This document shows, piece after piece, positions 7,791 through 14,838 of a stretch of DNA of 14,838 nt; the first letter of the stretch is position 1, and each line of letters starts with the position of its first letter. Under the pieces are notes generated by a model, which worked only from the letters and a program-made list of their open reading frames with translations, was not told the DNA's origin and made no database searches. Source of the stretch: Brachionus koreanus (lineage: Eukaryota; Rotifera; Eurotatoria; Ploima; Brachionidae); the NCBI GenBank assembly GCA_016987375.1, contig PJRA01000288.1:330305-345142 (forward strand). The letters are read 5' to 3'. The position numbers and the translations under genes are program-made.

Positions 7791-7978
7791 AATTAAACAA
7801 AAAAAAGAGCAACCAATCTGACTCGAGTCCTTGGACATGATTTTCTTTTTATTTTATCTGCAAGCTATCTTAGACACTCAAATTGACTATTTCCATCTTC
7901 AACATTTAAGTTTGTTACTCATCTAATAAGAAATAAATATATTTTTTTAAAGCTTTATTAAGATTATTGAGCTTTCTG

Positions 7979-8031
7979 AAGTTCTAATAGTTGAATCTCT
8001 ATTTATACCTGTATTCTCGTGCTGATAACAC
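7979..8031. repeat. 53-bp direct repeat, copy 2, ending in a hairpin
   Basis: This matches 4721-4773 at equal length. Here the end forms a perfect 6-bp stem, CTCGTG (8016-8021) with CACGAG (8029-8034), loop CTGATAA. It lies only about 12 bp outside the left boundary of the large inverted repeat (8046), so the duplication breakpoint falls right beside it. Confidence 0.6.
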
Positions 8032-9442
8032 GAGCTTATAATTAAAAGAAAAAAATAAAATTTAAAAATATAAATCAATCCAGTCTAGATAATTTGTCAC
8101 GTTGGTAAAAATACTTAAAAATTTAAAATAAAGAAAAGAAATTTTGTTTATGCAAAAAAAAACTTACGCAGGCAGCCCTGGTCTTCCACAACCCTCAAAA
8201 TAGGACGTAATACCAATTAAAACATATCTTTGCTCACCATTTACCTCATCTTTAACAAACAAAGGTCCACCTTCATCTCCATTGCACACTCCCACTGATC
8301 CATTTATATCACCAGCACATATTTGTCTATATGGATTTTTATATAAACCAATCGATACATTGTAACAGTCGTTCATTTCATACAAAGTTAATTTAGCATT
8401 GTGTAATTCGAATACTGCTGGAGCAGAGCTACTCTCGCTTATGTCACCCCATCCAGCCGTCCATACATTTTCACCACTGGAATAAATGGAATTTTTGGGT
8501 AAACAAGACAACTGCACATAATTGTCTAAAGTCACTGAACTTCTCAATTTAATAACAGCTATGTCATTTCTAAAATCACTTGCGTCAAACTGAGGATGTC
8601 TAATAAAACTCATGACAGATACTTTCCTTGCTGGATAAAGAAAACTTTGTGAAAAAACATCAACCAAATCATGGACTCCAAGATAAGCCGAATACATTGA
8701 TTCGAATGTTGTATGATATTTGTTTGTGGCTACTTTAATATAAAATGTGTTTCCCATTTCTGTAAAATTGACATATTCAACCAAACAATGGGCAGCAGTC
8801 AAGGCTGTATTTCGGTTAATTAGAGTGGCCGCACAAGTTTTGGACATATTTTTTGTGTATGTGTTACCAGAATAATTGTAGTCAAACTTATATTTGAATT
8901 CAATTAGAAGTATTGAAGGCCAGCTATGCGCAGTAGCCTCCCATCCACCACTGATTCGTAAATTACCGGAAAAAAACTAAGTCCACATTCTTGATTAAAT
9001 ATTTAATAGATTTGATGTTTATTAACTCTGCTTTTTGACACAGATTCAATTTAAAAAAGATTAAAATTTTTTCATTACAGACATTTTATTGTTTACAAAG
9101 TTAAAAAACAGAGTTTGAAAAGTAATTTAAAAAAAAAAGATCTTATTTGGAAAAGGGATTATTTACGATCGGAACAATCAGGACCTGAAAATCCATAGGC
9201 ACAAGTTGTTAAAGGTGCTGTTGTAGTGCTTGTTGATTTTTGCTCTTCACTTGATTGTACACCGAAGACTAAAATACATGTTTTTAATTAATTTTTTTTA
9301 AATGGGACAAGAATTTTTTTTTGATTTTAGATTTTAAAAATTAATTATTAATATGAACCAGATTAAAATTTAATTTGTCCTTAAAAGGATCATTAATTTT
9401 ATGTTATAATAATTTTTATTCGATATCTTCCCAGTCCCATTC

Positions 9443-9630
9443 TTATATCAAATGGTTCTTGTTTTCACATAGAAACATTAGGCTTTCAACATTTTCTGGT
9501 GAAATTCTATTTCTTCTATCAAAAATCTGAAATTTACATTTAGAGAAAGGCTCTCAGAAGGTGTTGTTGACGCTGGGATCGCTATTATTCTTGAGGATAA
9601 ATTTGACAGATTTGTAAGATTATTAATATG
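9443..9630 (-). pseudogene. hAT transposase C-terminal fragment (left arm, in intron 1)
   Basis: This is the mirror of 12280-12467. It carries the same two-frame hAT dimerisation-domain remnant inside intron 1 of the left gene copy. See the right-arm entry for the motifs. Confidence 0.7.
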
Positions 9631-9797
9631 AACCATTAGAAACATAAGAAAATAAACCAAAAGAAATAAGCTTTATCTCAGTCTAAAAGAAGTTTTAAAT
9701 AGGTTTTGTGAAATTTGGTACTAATAAAAAAAAAGAACATAAATAAATTCTAAACAGGTATAGCTTTTTTCCTAAAGGCTTTTAATTAGTTCTGTAA

Positions 9798-9828
9798 GTG
9801 CAACAAACTGCAACATACTTTGTTGCAC
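9798..9828. repeat. Intronic hairpin (left arm copy)
   Basis: This is the mirror of 12082-12112. A perfect 10-bp stem GTGCAACAAA / TTTGTTGCAC encloses an 11-base loop. Confidence 0.7.
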
Positions 9829-10016
9829 ATAAAGCCAAAGTTTGCTAATGAAATGACCATGGATTATGTTCATCTATAAATCCAATTTTCAATTCTTTTA
9901 AATGTAAAAACAACAGTAATTGTTAAAAAATGTTGATATGATTTAAATGTTGTTATTGAAAAATAATTATTGATTGTGAAATAAAAATTATCTATATAAT
10001 AATATTATAACTAATA

Positions 10017-10145
10017 TGAACTTAACTTATGTTCTAGATGTAGTCAGTATTTAGAGCTTCTTGGGCAAAAAATTTAAGATTTTAACTTTTAAAAAAATTC
10101 TTTTTAGTTAATACGCTTTTTTAACTAATAGTTTGACAACAAGTA
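10017..10145 (-). mobile_element. Partial copy of the small inverted-repeat element (left arm)
   Basis: This is the mirror of 11765-11893. It contains only the left 130 bp of the 218-bp element at 10872-11089, from TACTTGTTGTCAAAC to AAGTTCA. Confidence 0.75.
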
Positions 10146-10422
10146 TTTCTATATTTGCTAATTTATTATCTCATGTCAGTTTTTTCCTAATTTAAAAAAT
10201 TACCTATTGTCAAAACAAGCAGAACAATGACTAACACAGCTAATATAGCTATGATTACTAACAAAATAATTGTTAGCTTTGAAATTTTTTCTTTTTTTGG
10301 TTTTATGTCATCCTTTTGTTGATTTTTCTTAGGAATTTGGTCAATTATAATCGGATTTGGCAAAACTGGCAGCTTGTCTTCATTATCATATGCATCATCG
10401 CCAGTTTCTTTGGGCTTTGTTT

Positions 10423-10639
10423 TCAAGCTCGGGCTTCTAATTTATTTTTTTTTAAAATGATTTTACAGAATAATTTGCTGCTAAATTATAATCCCCCATT
10501 TTTTCGTTTGAACCCCATAGCGTAGTTTGCAGGTTCTTACGGTATTATTATTATTATTATTAAATAAATATTTAACAATGCCATTTGGCGTTTATTGAAT
10601 TAAATAAAATAAAATAAAAATTGTCAACTTTAAATTAAA
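10423..10639. other. Unique left part of the palindrome spacer
   Basis: No supported gene lies here. It holds an (ATT)n microsatellite at 10543-10561. On the minus strand, a short ATG frame (MGDYNLAANYS) near 10500 ends at a GT donor-like site, which is too weak to call an exon. Confidence 0.4.
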
Positions 10640-10726
10640 TTTGAACTTAACCTTTGTCCTAGATGTAGTCAGTATTGAGAGCTTCTTGGTTAAAAATTTA
10701 AGATTTTAACTTTTAAAAAAATTCTT
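10640..10726 (-). mobile_element. Internal fragment of the small inverted-repeat element, inverted
   Basis: These 87 bp match the reverse complement of 10917-11003 with about two differences (GGTT against GGGC). With that copy it forms a fold-back of about 360 bp inside the spacer. It shares variants (CTAGGACAAAGG, CTCAATAC) with 10917-11003 that differ from the arm copies (CTAGAACATAAG, CTAAATAC). Confidence 0.7.
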
Positions 10727-10871
10727 CAAAAGAGGAAACCAAGATTGGTAGGTTTTTTTAGGATCTGATAATATGATTTACTTTATGGAATTTATATTTT
10801 TCAATTAATATGTTTTATTTGGGTATTAAAAAGTATTCATTTTTTGTAAGCCAAATCATAGAAATTACATA

Positions 10872-11089
10872 CTACTTGTTGTCAAACTATTAGTTAAAAA
10901 AGCGTATTAACTAAAAAGAATTTTTTTAAAAGTTAAAATCTTAAATTTTTGCCCAAGAAGCTCTCAATACTGACTACATCTAGGACAAAGGTTAAGTTCA
11001 AAATCCGCTCCATCTCAAATGAAACATAAAGCATTTAAATATCTTTTTAGTAAACACTCTTTTTTAACTAATAGTTTGACAACTAGTAG
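10872..11089. mobile_element. 218-bp MITE-like element with 47-bp terminal inverted repeats
   Basis: The left end CTACTTGTTGTCAAACTATT matches the reverse complement of the right end (CTACTAGTTGTCAAACTATT), and the pairing runs to CTAAAAAG over 47 bp with a few mismatches. There is no coding capacity. No clear target-site duplication was seen at the edges (CATA left, AAAA right). Partial relatives lie at 10017-10145, 10640-10726 and 11765-11893. This makes it a non-autonomous DNA-transposon-like family of unknown superfamily. It lies 190 bp upstream of the right gene's start codon. Confidence 0.7.
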
Positions 11090-11188
11090 AAAATTTATAT
11101 ATTATTCTAATGTTTCAATTATTCCAATGTTTAACTAATGAAAACAACTGTTAACAACCGTTTCCAATACTGATTTAAATTAAAATCA

Positions 11189-11195
11189 TATATAA
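11189..11195 (+). promoter_or_regulatory. Candidate TATA box of the protease-homologue gene
   Basis: TATATAA lies 85 bp upstream of the start codon in a moderately AT-rich stretch between the MITE and the ATG. In DNA this AT-rich such a word is easily met by chance. Confidence 0.25.
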
Positions 11196-11279
11196 CGCAA
11201 ATCATAAAAATTACCTAAATTAATAGAGGATTTTGTTTGGAAAAGCTACATTAATATTTAAATCACTTAAAATTTTTGA

Positions 11280-13848
11280 ATGGAACCACTCGATTTTCAA
11301 AATCCTTATGGAGATAAATTGGTGAGAAAAAAAAAAAAACATCGAAAAAACAAAGTACTTGACCAGGGAGATGATGAGCTGAGTCTAAATACAAATGATG
11401 CCATAAATAATAAAATTAATAAAATTGGTTTTCATGATGAAGAGGATTACATTATGGATATGGTTTACTTGAACCGCAAAGCAAGTGAAACAAAGTCCAA
11501 AGAAACTGGCGATGATGCATATGATAATGAAGACAAGCTGCCAGTTTTGCCAAATCCGATTATAATTGACCAAATTCCTAAGAAAAATCAACAAAAGGAT
11601 GACATAAAACCAAAAAAAGAAAAAATTTCAAAGCTAACAATTATTTTGTTAGTAATCATAGCTATATTAGCTGTGTTAGTCATTGTTCTGCTTGTTTTGA
11701 CAATAGGTAATTTTTTAAATTAGGAAAAAACTGACATGAGATAATAAATTAGCAAATATAGAAATACTTGTTGTCAAACTATTAGTTAAAAAAGCGTATT
11801 AACTAAAAAGAATTTTTTTAAAAGTTAAAATCTTAAATTTTTTGCCCAAGAAGCTCTAAATACTGACTACATCTAGAACATAAGTTAAGTTCATATTAGT
11901 TATAATATTATTATATAGATAATTTTTATTTCACAATCAATAATTATTTTTCAATAACAACATTTAAATCATATCAACATTTTTTAACAATTACTGTTGT
12001 TTTTACATTTAAAAGAATTGAAAATTGGATTTATAGATGAACATAATCCATGGTCATTTCATTAGCAAACTTTGGCTTTATGTGCAACAAAGTATGTTGC
12101 AGTTTGTTGCACTTACAGAACTAATTAAAAGCCTTTAGGAAAAAAGCTATACCTGTTTAGAATTTATTTATGTTCTTTTTTTTTATTAGTACCAAATTTC
12201 ACAAAACCTATTTAAAACTTCTTTTAGACTGAGATAAAGCTTATTTCTTTTGGTTTATTTTCTTATGTTTCTAATGGTTCATATTAATAATCTTACAAAT
12301 CTGTCAAATTTATCCTCAAGAATAATAGCGATCCCAGCGTCAACAACACCTTCTGAGAGCCTTTCTCTAAATGTAAATTTCAGATTTTTGATAGAAGAAA
12401 TAGAATTTCACCAGAAAATGTTGAAAGCCTAATGTTTCTATGTGAAAACAAGAACCATTTGATATAAGAATGGGACTGGGAAGATATCGAATAAAAATTA
12501 TTATAACATAAAATTAATGATCCTTTTAAGGACAAATTAAATTTTAATCTGGTTCATATTAATAATTAATTTTTAAAATCTAAAATCAAAAAAAAATTCT
12601 TGTCCCATTTAAAAAAAATTAATTAAAAACATGTATTTTAGTCTTCGGTGTACAATCAAGTGAAGAGCAAAAATCAACAAGCACTACAACAGCACCTTTA
12701 ACAACTTGTGCCTATGGATTTTCAGGTCCTGATTGTTCCGATCGTAAATAATCCCTTTTCCAAATAAGATCTTTTTTTTTTAAATTACTTTTCAAACTCT
12801 GTTTTTTAACTTTGTAAACAATAAAATGTCTGTAATGAAAAAATTTTAATCTTTTTTAAATTGAATCTGTGTCAAAAAGCAGAGTTAATAAACATCAAAT
12901 CTATTAAATATTTAATCAAGAATGTGGACTTAGTTTTTTTCCGGTAATTTACGAATCAGTGGTGGATGGGAGGCTACTGCGCATAGCTGGCCTTCAATAC
13001 TTCTAATTGAATTCAAATATAAGTTTGACTACAATTATTCTGGTAACACATACACAAAAAATATGTCCAAAACTTGTGCGGCCACTCTAATTAACCGAAA
13101 TACAGCCTTGACTGCTGCCCATTGTTTGGTTGAATATGTCAATTTTACAGAAATGGGAAACACATTTTATATTAAAGTAGCCACAAACAAATATCATACA
13201 ACATTCGAATCAATGTATTCGGCTTATCTTGGAGTCCATGATTTGGTTGATGTTTTTTCACAAAGTTTTCTTTATCCAGCAAGGAAAGTATCTGTCATGA
13301 GTTTTATTAGACATCCTCAGTTTGACGCAAGTGATTTTAGAAATGACATAGCTGTTATTAAATTGAGAAGTTCAGTGACTTTAGACAATTATGTGCAGTT
13401 GTCTTGTTTACCCAAAAATTCCATTTATTCCAGTGGTGAAAATGTATGGACGGCTGGATGGGGTGACATAAGCGAGAGTAGCTCTGCTCCAGCAGTATTC
13501 GAATTACACAATGCTAAATTAACTTTGTATGAAATGAACGACTGTTACAATGTATCGATTGGTTTATATAAAAATCCATATAGACAAATATGTGCTGGTG
13601 ATATAAATGGATCAGTGGGAGTGTGCAATGGAGATGAAGGTGGACCTTTGTTTGTTAAAGATGAGGTAAATGGTGAGCAAAGATATGTTTTAATTGGTAT
13701 TACGTCCTATTTTGAGGGTTGTGGAAGACCAGGGCTGCCTGCGTAAGTTTTTTTTTGCATAAACAAAATTTCTTTTCTTTATTTTAAATTTTTAAGTATT
13801 TTTACCAACGTGACAAATTATCTAGACTGGATTGATTTATATTTTTAA
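11280..13848 (+). CDS. Type II membrane-anchored serine-protease homologue (S1 family, Ser-to-Glu), four exons
   Basis: The exons I infer are 11280-11706, 12642-12743, 12921-13742 and 13797-13848, with GT-AG introns and matching phases (1, 1, 2). They give about 467 residues. Residues 1-118 are a charged cytoplasmic tail (RKKKKHRK) and 119-142 a transmembrane helix with no signal peptide. Exon 2 gives a Ser/Thr-rich stalk and an EGF-like stub (CAYGFSGPDCSD). Exon 3 starts CGLSFF, has the activation-type site R/ISGGW, TAAHC (His244) and NDIAVIKL (Asp319), but NGDEGGPL in place of GDSGGPL, so the nucleophile is Glu416 (13636-13638). Gly occupies the trypsin Asp189 place, and SYFEGC replaces SWG, so the pocket is altered too. 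Exon 4 gives the conserved FTNVTNYLDWI helix. One base appears missing in the T7 run 12934-12940; T8 would restore frame. It is likely a surface pseudoprotease, or a decaying gene. Confidence 0.85.
11765..11893 (+). mobile_element. Partial copy of the small inverted-repeat element in intron 1
   Basis: It matches 10875-11004 from TACTTGTTGTCAAAC to AAGTTCA, with small differences (CTAGAACATAAG, CTAAATAC). The right half with the second terminal repeat is absent. It lies about 60 bp inside intron 1. Confidence 0.75.
12082..12112. repeat. Perfect 10-bp hairpin in intron 1
   Basis: GTGCAACAAA (12082-12091) pairs with TTTGTTGCAC (12103-12112) across GTATGTTGCAG. The loop repeats part of the stem (GTTGCA). 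It may be a transposon-end remnant next to the hAT fragment. Confidence 0.7.
12280..12467 (+). pseudogene. hAT transposase C-terminal dimerisation-domain fragment in intron 1
   Basis: Two overlapping frames join to the familiar end of hAT transposases. Frame 1 gives LSSRIIAIPASTTPSES, matching the family pattern of a small-residue run before SER. After a shift near 12362, frame 3 gives FSKCKFQIFDRRNRISPENV followed by ESLMFLCENKN, matching FSKAG..DRRNRLSPENVE.L.FL. A TAA follows at 12465-12467. The catalytic core and BED finger are not seen upstream. It sits wholly inside intron 1 (11707-12641), on the same strand as the host gene, and is duplicated in the left arm. It is decayed and not part of the protease-homologue protein. 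Confidence 0.8.
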
Positions 13849-13870
13849 ATTCTTTTTTTTTCTTAACAAA

Positions 13871-13876
13871 AATAAA
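13871..13876 (+). terminator. Poly(A) signal of the protease-homologue gene
   Basis: AATAAA lies 22 bases past the TAA stop (13846-13848). It falls just outside the duplicated arm, so only the right gene copy has it. Confidence 0.5.
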
Positions 13877-14250
13877 AGGAATGTGGCGCAAGCTATTTCT
13901 TTATTTGCTTAGAAATAAATTACTATTTACAAATTACATTTTAAATATAATTTTTTAAACTTTTCTATTAAATCCCCCATTAATAACGTCATCAAGTCTC
14001 AGTTTTTTTTTACTTTATCAAATACTATTTATAAATTATACTATAAAATAAATACTATCAAGAATGGTATTTTAAAGGCATTAAATTTAAAATTTTTTGT
14101 TCATTGATTCTGAATTTGTTCTTTTGTTTAGTTTGTCATTTGTTAATGTGACTGTGAAGTTAGTTTCAATTCGATCTTTACAATTCAGAAAAACTTGAAT
14201 CACTTTTTACTAAAATAGATAATTTAGTTCTGTAAAATGCTTGATTTTTT
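13877..14250. other. AT-rich downstream stretch
   Basis: No gene or repeat was recognised. It has A/T-rich text with scattered TATA-like words. Confidence 0.4.
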
Positions 14251-14257
14251 TACTCGA

Positions 14258-14365
14258 AATTCTAAGTCTGCAAATCTCTGCAATTTAATTGCACAGTTGA
14301 TTTGAATACTTTTTAATGGCGTGCAAAATGTAGAAAATTGCATAGTACTTTGCAGACTTAGAATT
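14258..14365. mobile_element. 108-bp element with 17-bp perfect terminal inverted repeats
   Basis: AATTCTAAGTCTGCAAA at 14258-14274 is the exact reverse complement of 14349-14365. Inside lies a second perfect palindrome, TGCAATT-T-AATTGCA, at about 14280-14294. Size and structure are those of a miniature inverted-repeat element or fold-back. There is no obvious target-site duplication. Confidence 0.6.
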
Positions 14366-14378
14366 CAAGATCGCTGCA

Positions 14379-14530
14379 ATGGACACCGCAAGACAGGCAA
14401 TTACTTGGAGGCCAATAATTATGAAAGAGCTCAATGAAATAGGAATGACATGGGGTATTCACAGGTTAAGCAATGGTAAAGGCTAAAGATCGATTTGGAG
14501 TGGAAATCAAAAGCATTTTGAAAGAAAATT
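14379..14530 (+). pseudogene. Possible C-terminal fragment of a LINE-type reverse transcriptase ORF
   Basis: Frame 3 from ATG 14379 gives ARQAITWRPIIMKELNEIG followed by MTWG, and after a shift near 14475 frame 1 gives VKAKDRFGVEIKSILK. Together they fit, from memory, the end-of-protein pattern W..v...DL...G.tW..a..lA.DR..W...v seen in many non-LTR retrotransposons. The second W of the pattern is replaced, and the zinc-knuckle and RT motifs are not present. The frame continues open to 14736 but becomes hydrophobic A/T-coded text without motifs. Confidence 0.35.
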
Positions 14531-14741
14531 TTAAATTTATCTGGATAACTTTATTTGAAATTTTAATAAGAAATCAGCTGGGCTTTCTCCTGTTAGATAA
14601 GCAAAAAATGATTTTTGCGGAAAAAGCTTTTTTTAAAGCCAATTTGACCCTATTTAATCAAGCTTCTGCTTTAATAAATTTTTTTAATATTGTGTTGTTT
14701 TTCCAGTTTTTTCTTCTTCAAGTGGCAATTTACTAGACTCA

Positions 14742-14756
14742 ATTATTATTATTATT
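14742..14756. repeat. (ATT)n microsatellite
   Basis: Five ATT units lie just upstream of the LTR start. A similar tract lies at 10543-10561. Confidence 0.8.
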
Positions 14757-14770
14757 TTATTATAAGAATA

Positions 14771-14838
14771 TGTTAAGACCCGAGTTTTGTCATCTCTTAA
14801 TCTTCTTATCTAGACCTTATTTAAAATGCAGTTAAGTC
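14771..14838 (+). mobile_element. Start of an LTR of the left-end family, cut by the window end
   Basis: The 68 bp from TGTTAAGACCCGAG match the minus-strand LTR at 635 down to about 569, with one substitution and one inserted A. Only the beginning of the LTR is in view, so whether it is a solo LTR or part of a full element cannot be told. Confidence 0.85.

Larger units (their letters stand above)
8046..10422. repeat. Left arm of 2.38-kb inverted repeat
   Basis: Every position x in this arm pairs with 21910 minus x in the right arm, with no net indel across 2377 bp. I checked the four exons, intron features and several homopolymers by eye and found them identical. One mismatch (10414/11496) lies near the inner edge, and two (8058/13852, 8056/13854) near the outer edge. 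The inner junction at 10422/10423 cuts through exon 1 of the protease-homologue gene. The outer junction lies 16 bp past its stop codon. Confidence 0.97.
8062..10422 (-). pseudogene. 5'-truncated copy of the membrane-anchored serine-protease homologue
   Basis: This is a mirror copy of the gene at 11280-13848. Exon 1 survives from codon 70 (10422-10204), keeping the last part of the cytoplasmic tail and the transmembrane helix. The EGF-like exon is 9268-9167, the S1 exon 8989-8168 and the last exon 8113-8062. It carries the same Ser-to-Glu change (codon 8272-8274) and the same T7/A7 frameshift as the right copy. The first 69 codons, the promoter and the AATAAA signal of the right copy are absent. 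Just outside the junction the text still resembles the right copy weakly (TKPKE against TKSKE), so the breakpoint may be blurred by divergence or conversion. No Met start is evident, and it is probably not expressed as a full protein. Confidence 0.85.
11488..13864. repeat. Right arm of 2.38-kb inverted repeat
   Basis: This is the reverse complement of 8046-10422. The inner edge lies within exon 1 (codon 70) of the intact-length gene copy. The outer edge lies in a T-rich tract just after the stop codon and before the AATAAA signal at 13871. Confidence 0.97.

Noticed and set aside
7646..7840. 64-codon plus-strand hydrophobic ORF
   Set aside because: The opposite strand reads as a more protein-like block; the hydrophobicity reflects T-rich DNA.
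10316..10525. 69-codon plus-strand ORF crossing the inner junction
   Set aside because: It is antisense to exon 1 of the left gene copy and crosses the breakpoint; the mirror frame in the right arm is equally antisense.
11707..11723. Exon 1 ending at the TAA after GNFLN as a complete small membrane protein
   Set aside because: A GT donor directly before this tail joins in phase to the EGF-like exon, and the downstream domains make a coherent protein.
12250..12432. Independent 60-residue gene in the arms
   Set aside because: It is better explained as one frame of the decayed hAT transposase inside intron 1.

Overview
The window is AT-rich eukaryotic DNA with short introns and GT-AG splice sites. 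A type II transmembrane protein with a trypsin fold points to an animal. The dense decayed transposable elements and 54-177 bp introns would fit a small AT-rich invertebrate genome, for example rotifer-like, but the species cannot be named from the sequence. There is no operon structure, and I found no tRNA or rRNA gene and no CRISPR array.

Layout: 1-635 is the 5' end of a minus-strand LTR retrotransposon (223-bp LTR, primer-binding site, start of an internal ORF with a membrane segment). 636-1680 is AT-rich, with one short minus-strand coding remnant. 1680-2180 is a 20-bp minisatellite with a 162-bp higher-order period. 2200-3600 is mostly AT-rich, with a diverged repeat pair. 3600-4070 is a less AT-rich island with a 30-31 bp periodic repeat and a strong hairpin. 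4319-4744 holds unrecognised minus-strand coding remnants. 4811-7054 holds an ORF of unknown kind followed by a decayed Ty3/gypsy pol on the plus strand. 7109-7790 has more minus-strand remnants, including the zinc-binding C-terminus of a probable transposase.

The main feature is a 2.38-kb inverted repeat (8046-10422 and 11488-13864) around a 1.07-kb spacer. Each arm carries the same protease-homologue gene. The right copy (11280-13848, plus) has four exons: cytoplasmic tail and transmembrane segment, an EGF-like stub, a peptidase S1 domain, and the conserved C-terminal helix. The catalytic serine is replaced by glutamate in both copies, so it is probably a non-catalytic, membrane-anchored pseudoprotease. 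A homopolymer frameshift just before the activation site is also shared. The left copy lacks the first 69 codons, the promoter and the poly(A) signal. Intron 1 of each copy contains a hAT transposase fragment and a partial copy of a small inverted-repeat element. Related copies of that element sit in the spacer.

The right end (13865-14838) contains a 108-bp terminal-inverted-repeat element, a possible LINE fragment, and the first 68 bp of another LTR of the left-end family in opposite orientation.

The points most worth checking are whether the palindrome is genuine or an assembly or haplotype artefact, the Ser-to-Glu pseudoprotease, and the foreign-looking island at 3600-4070.
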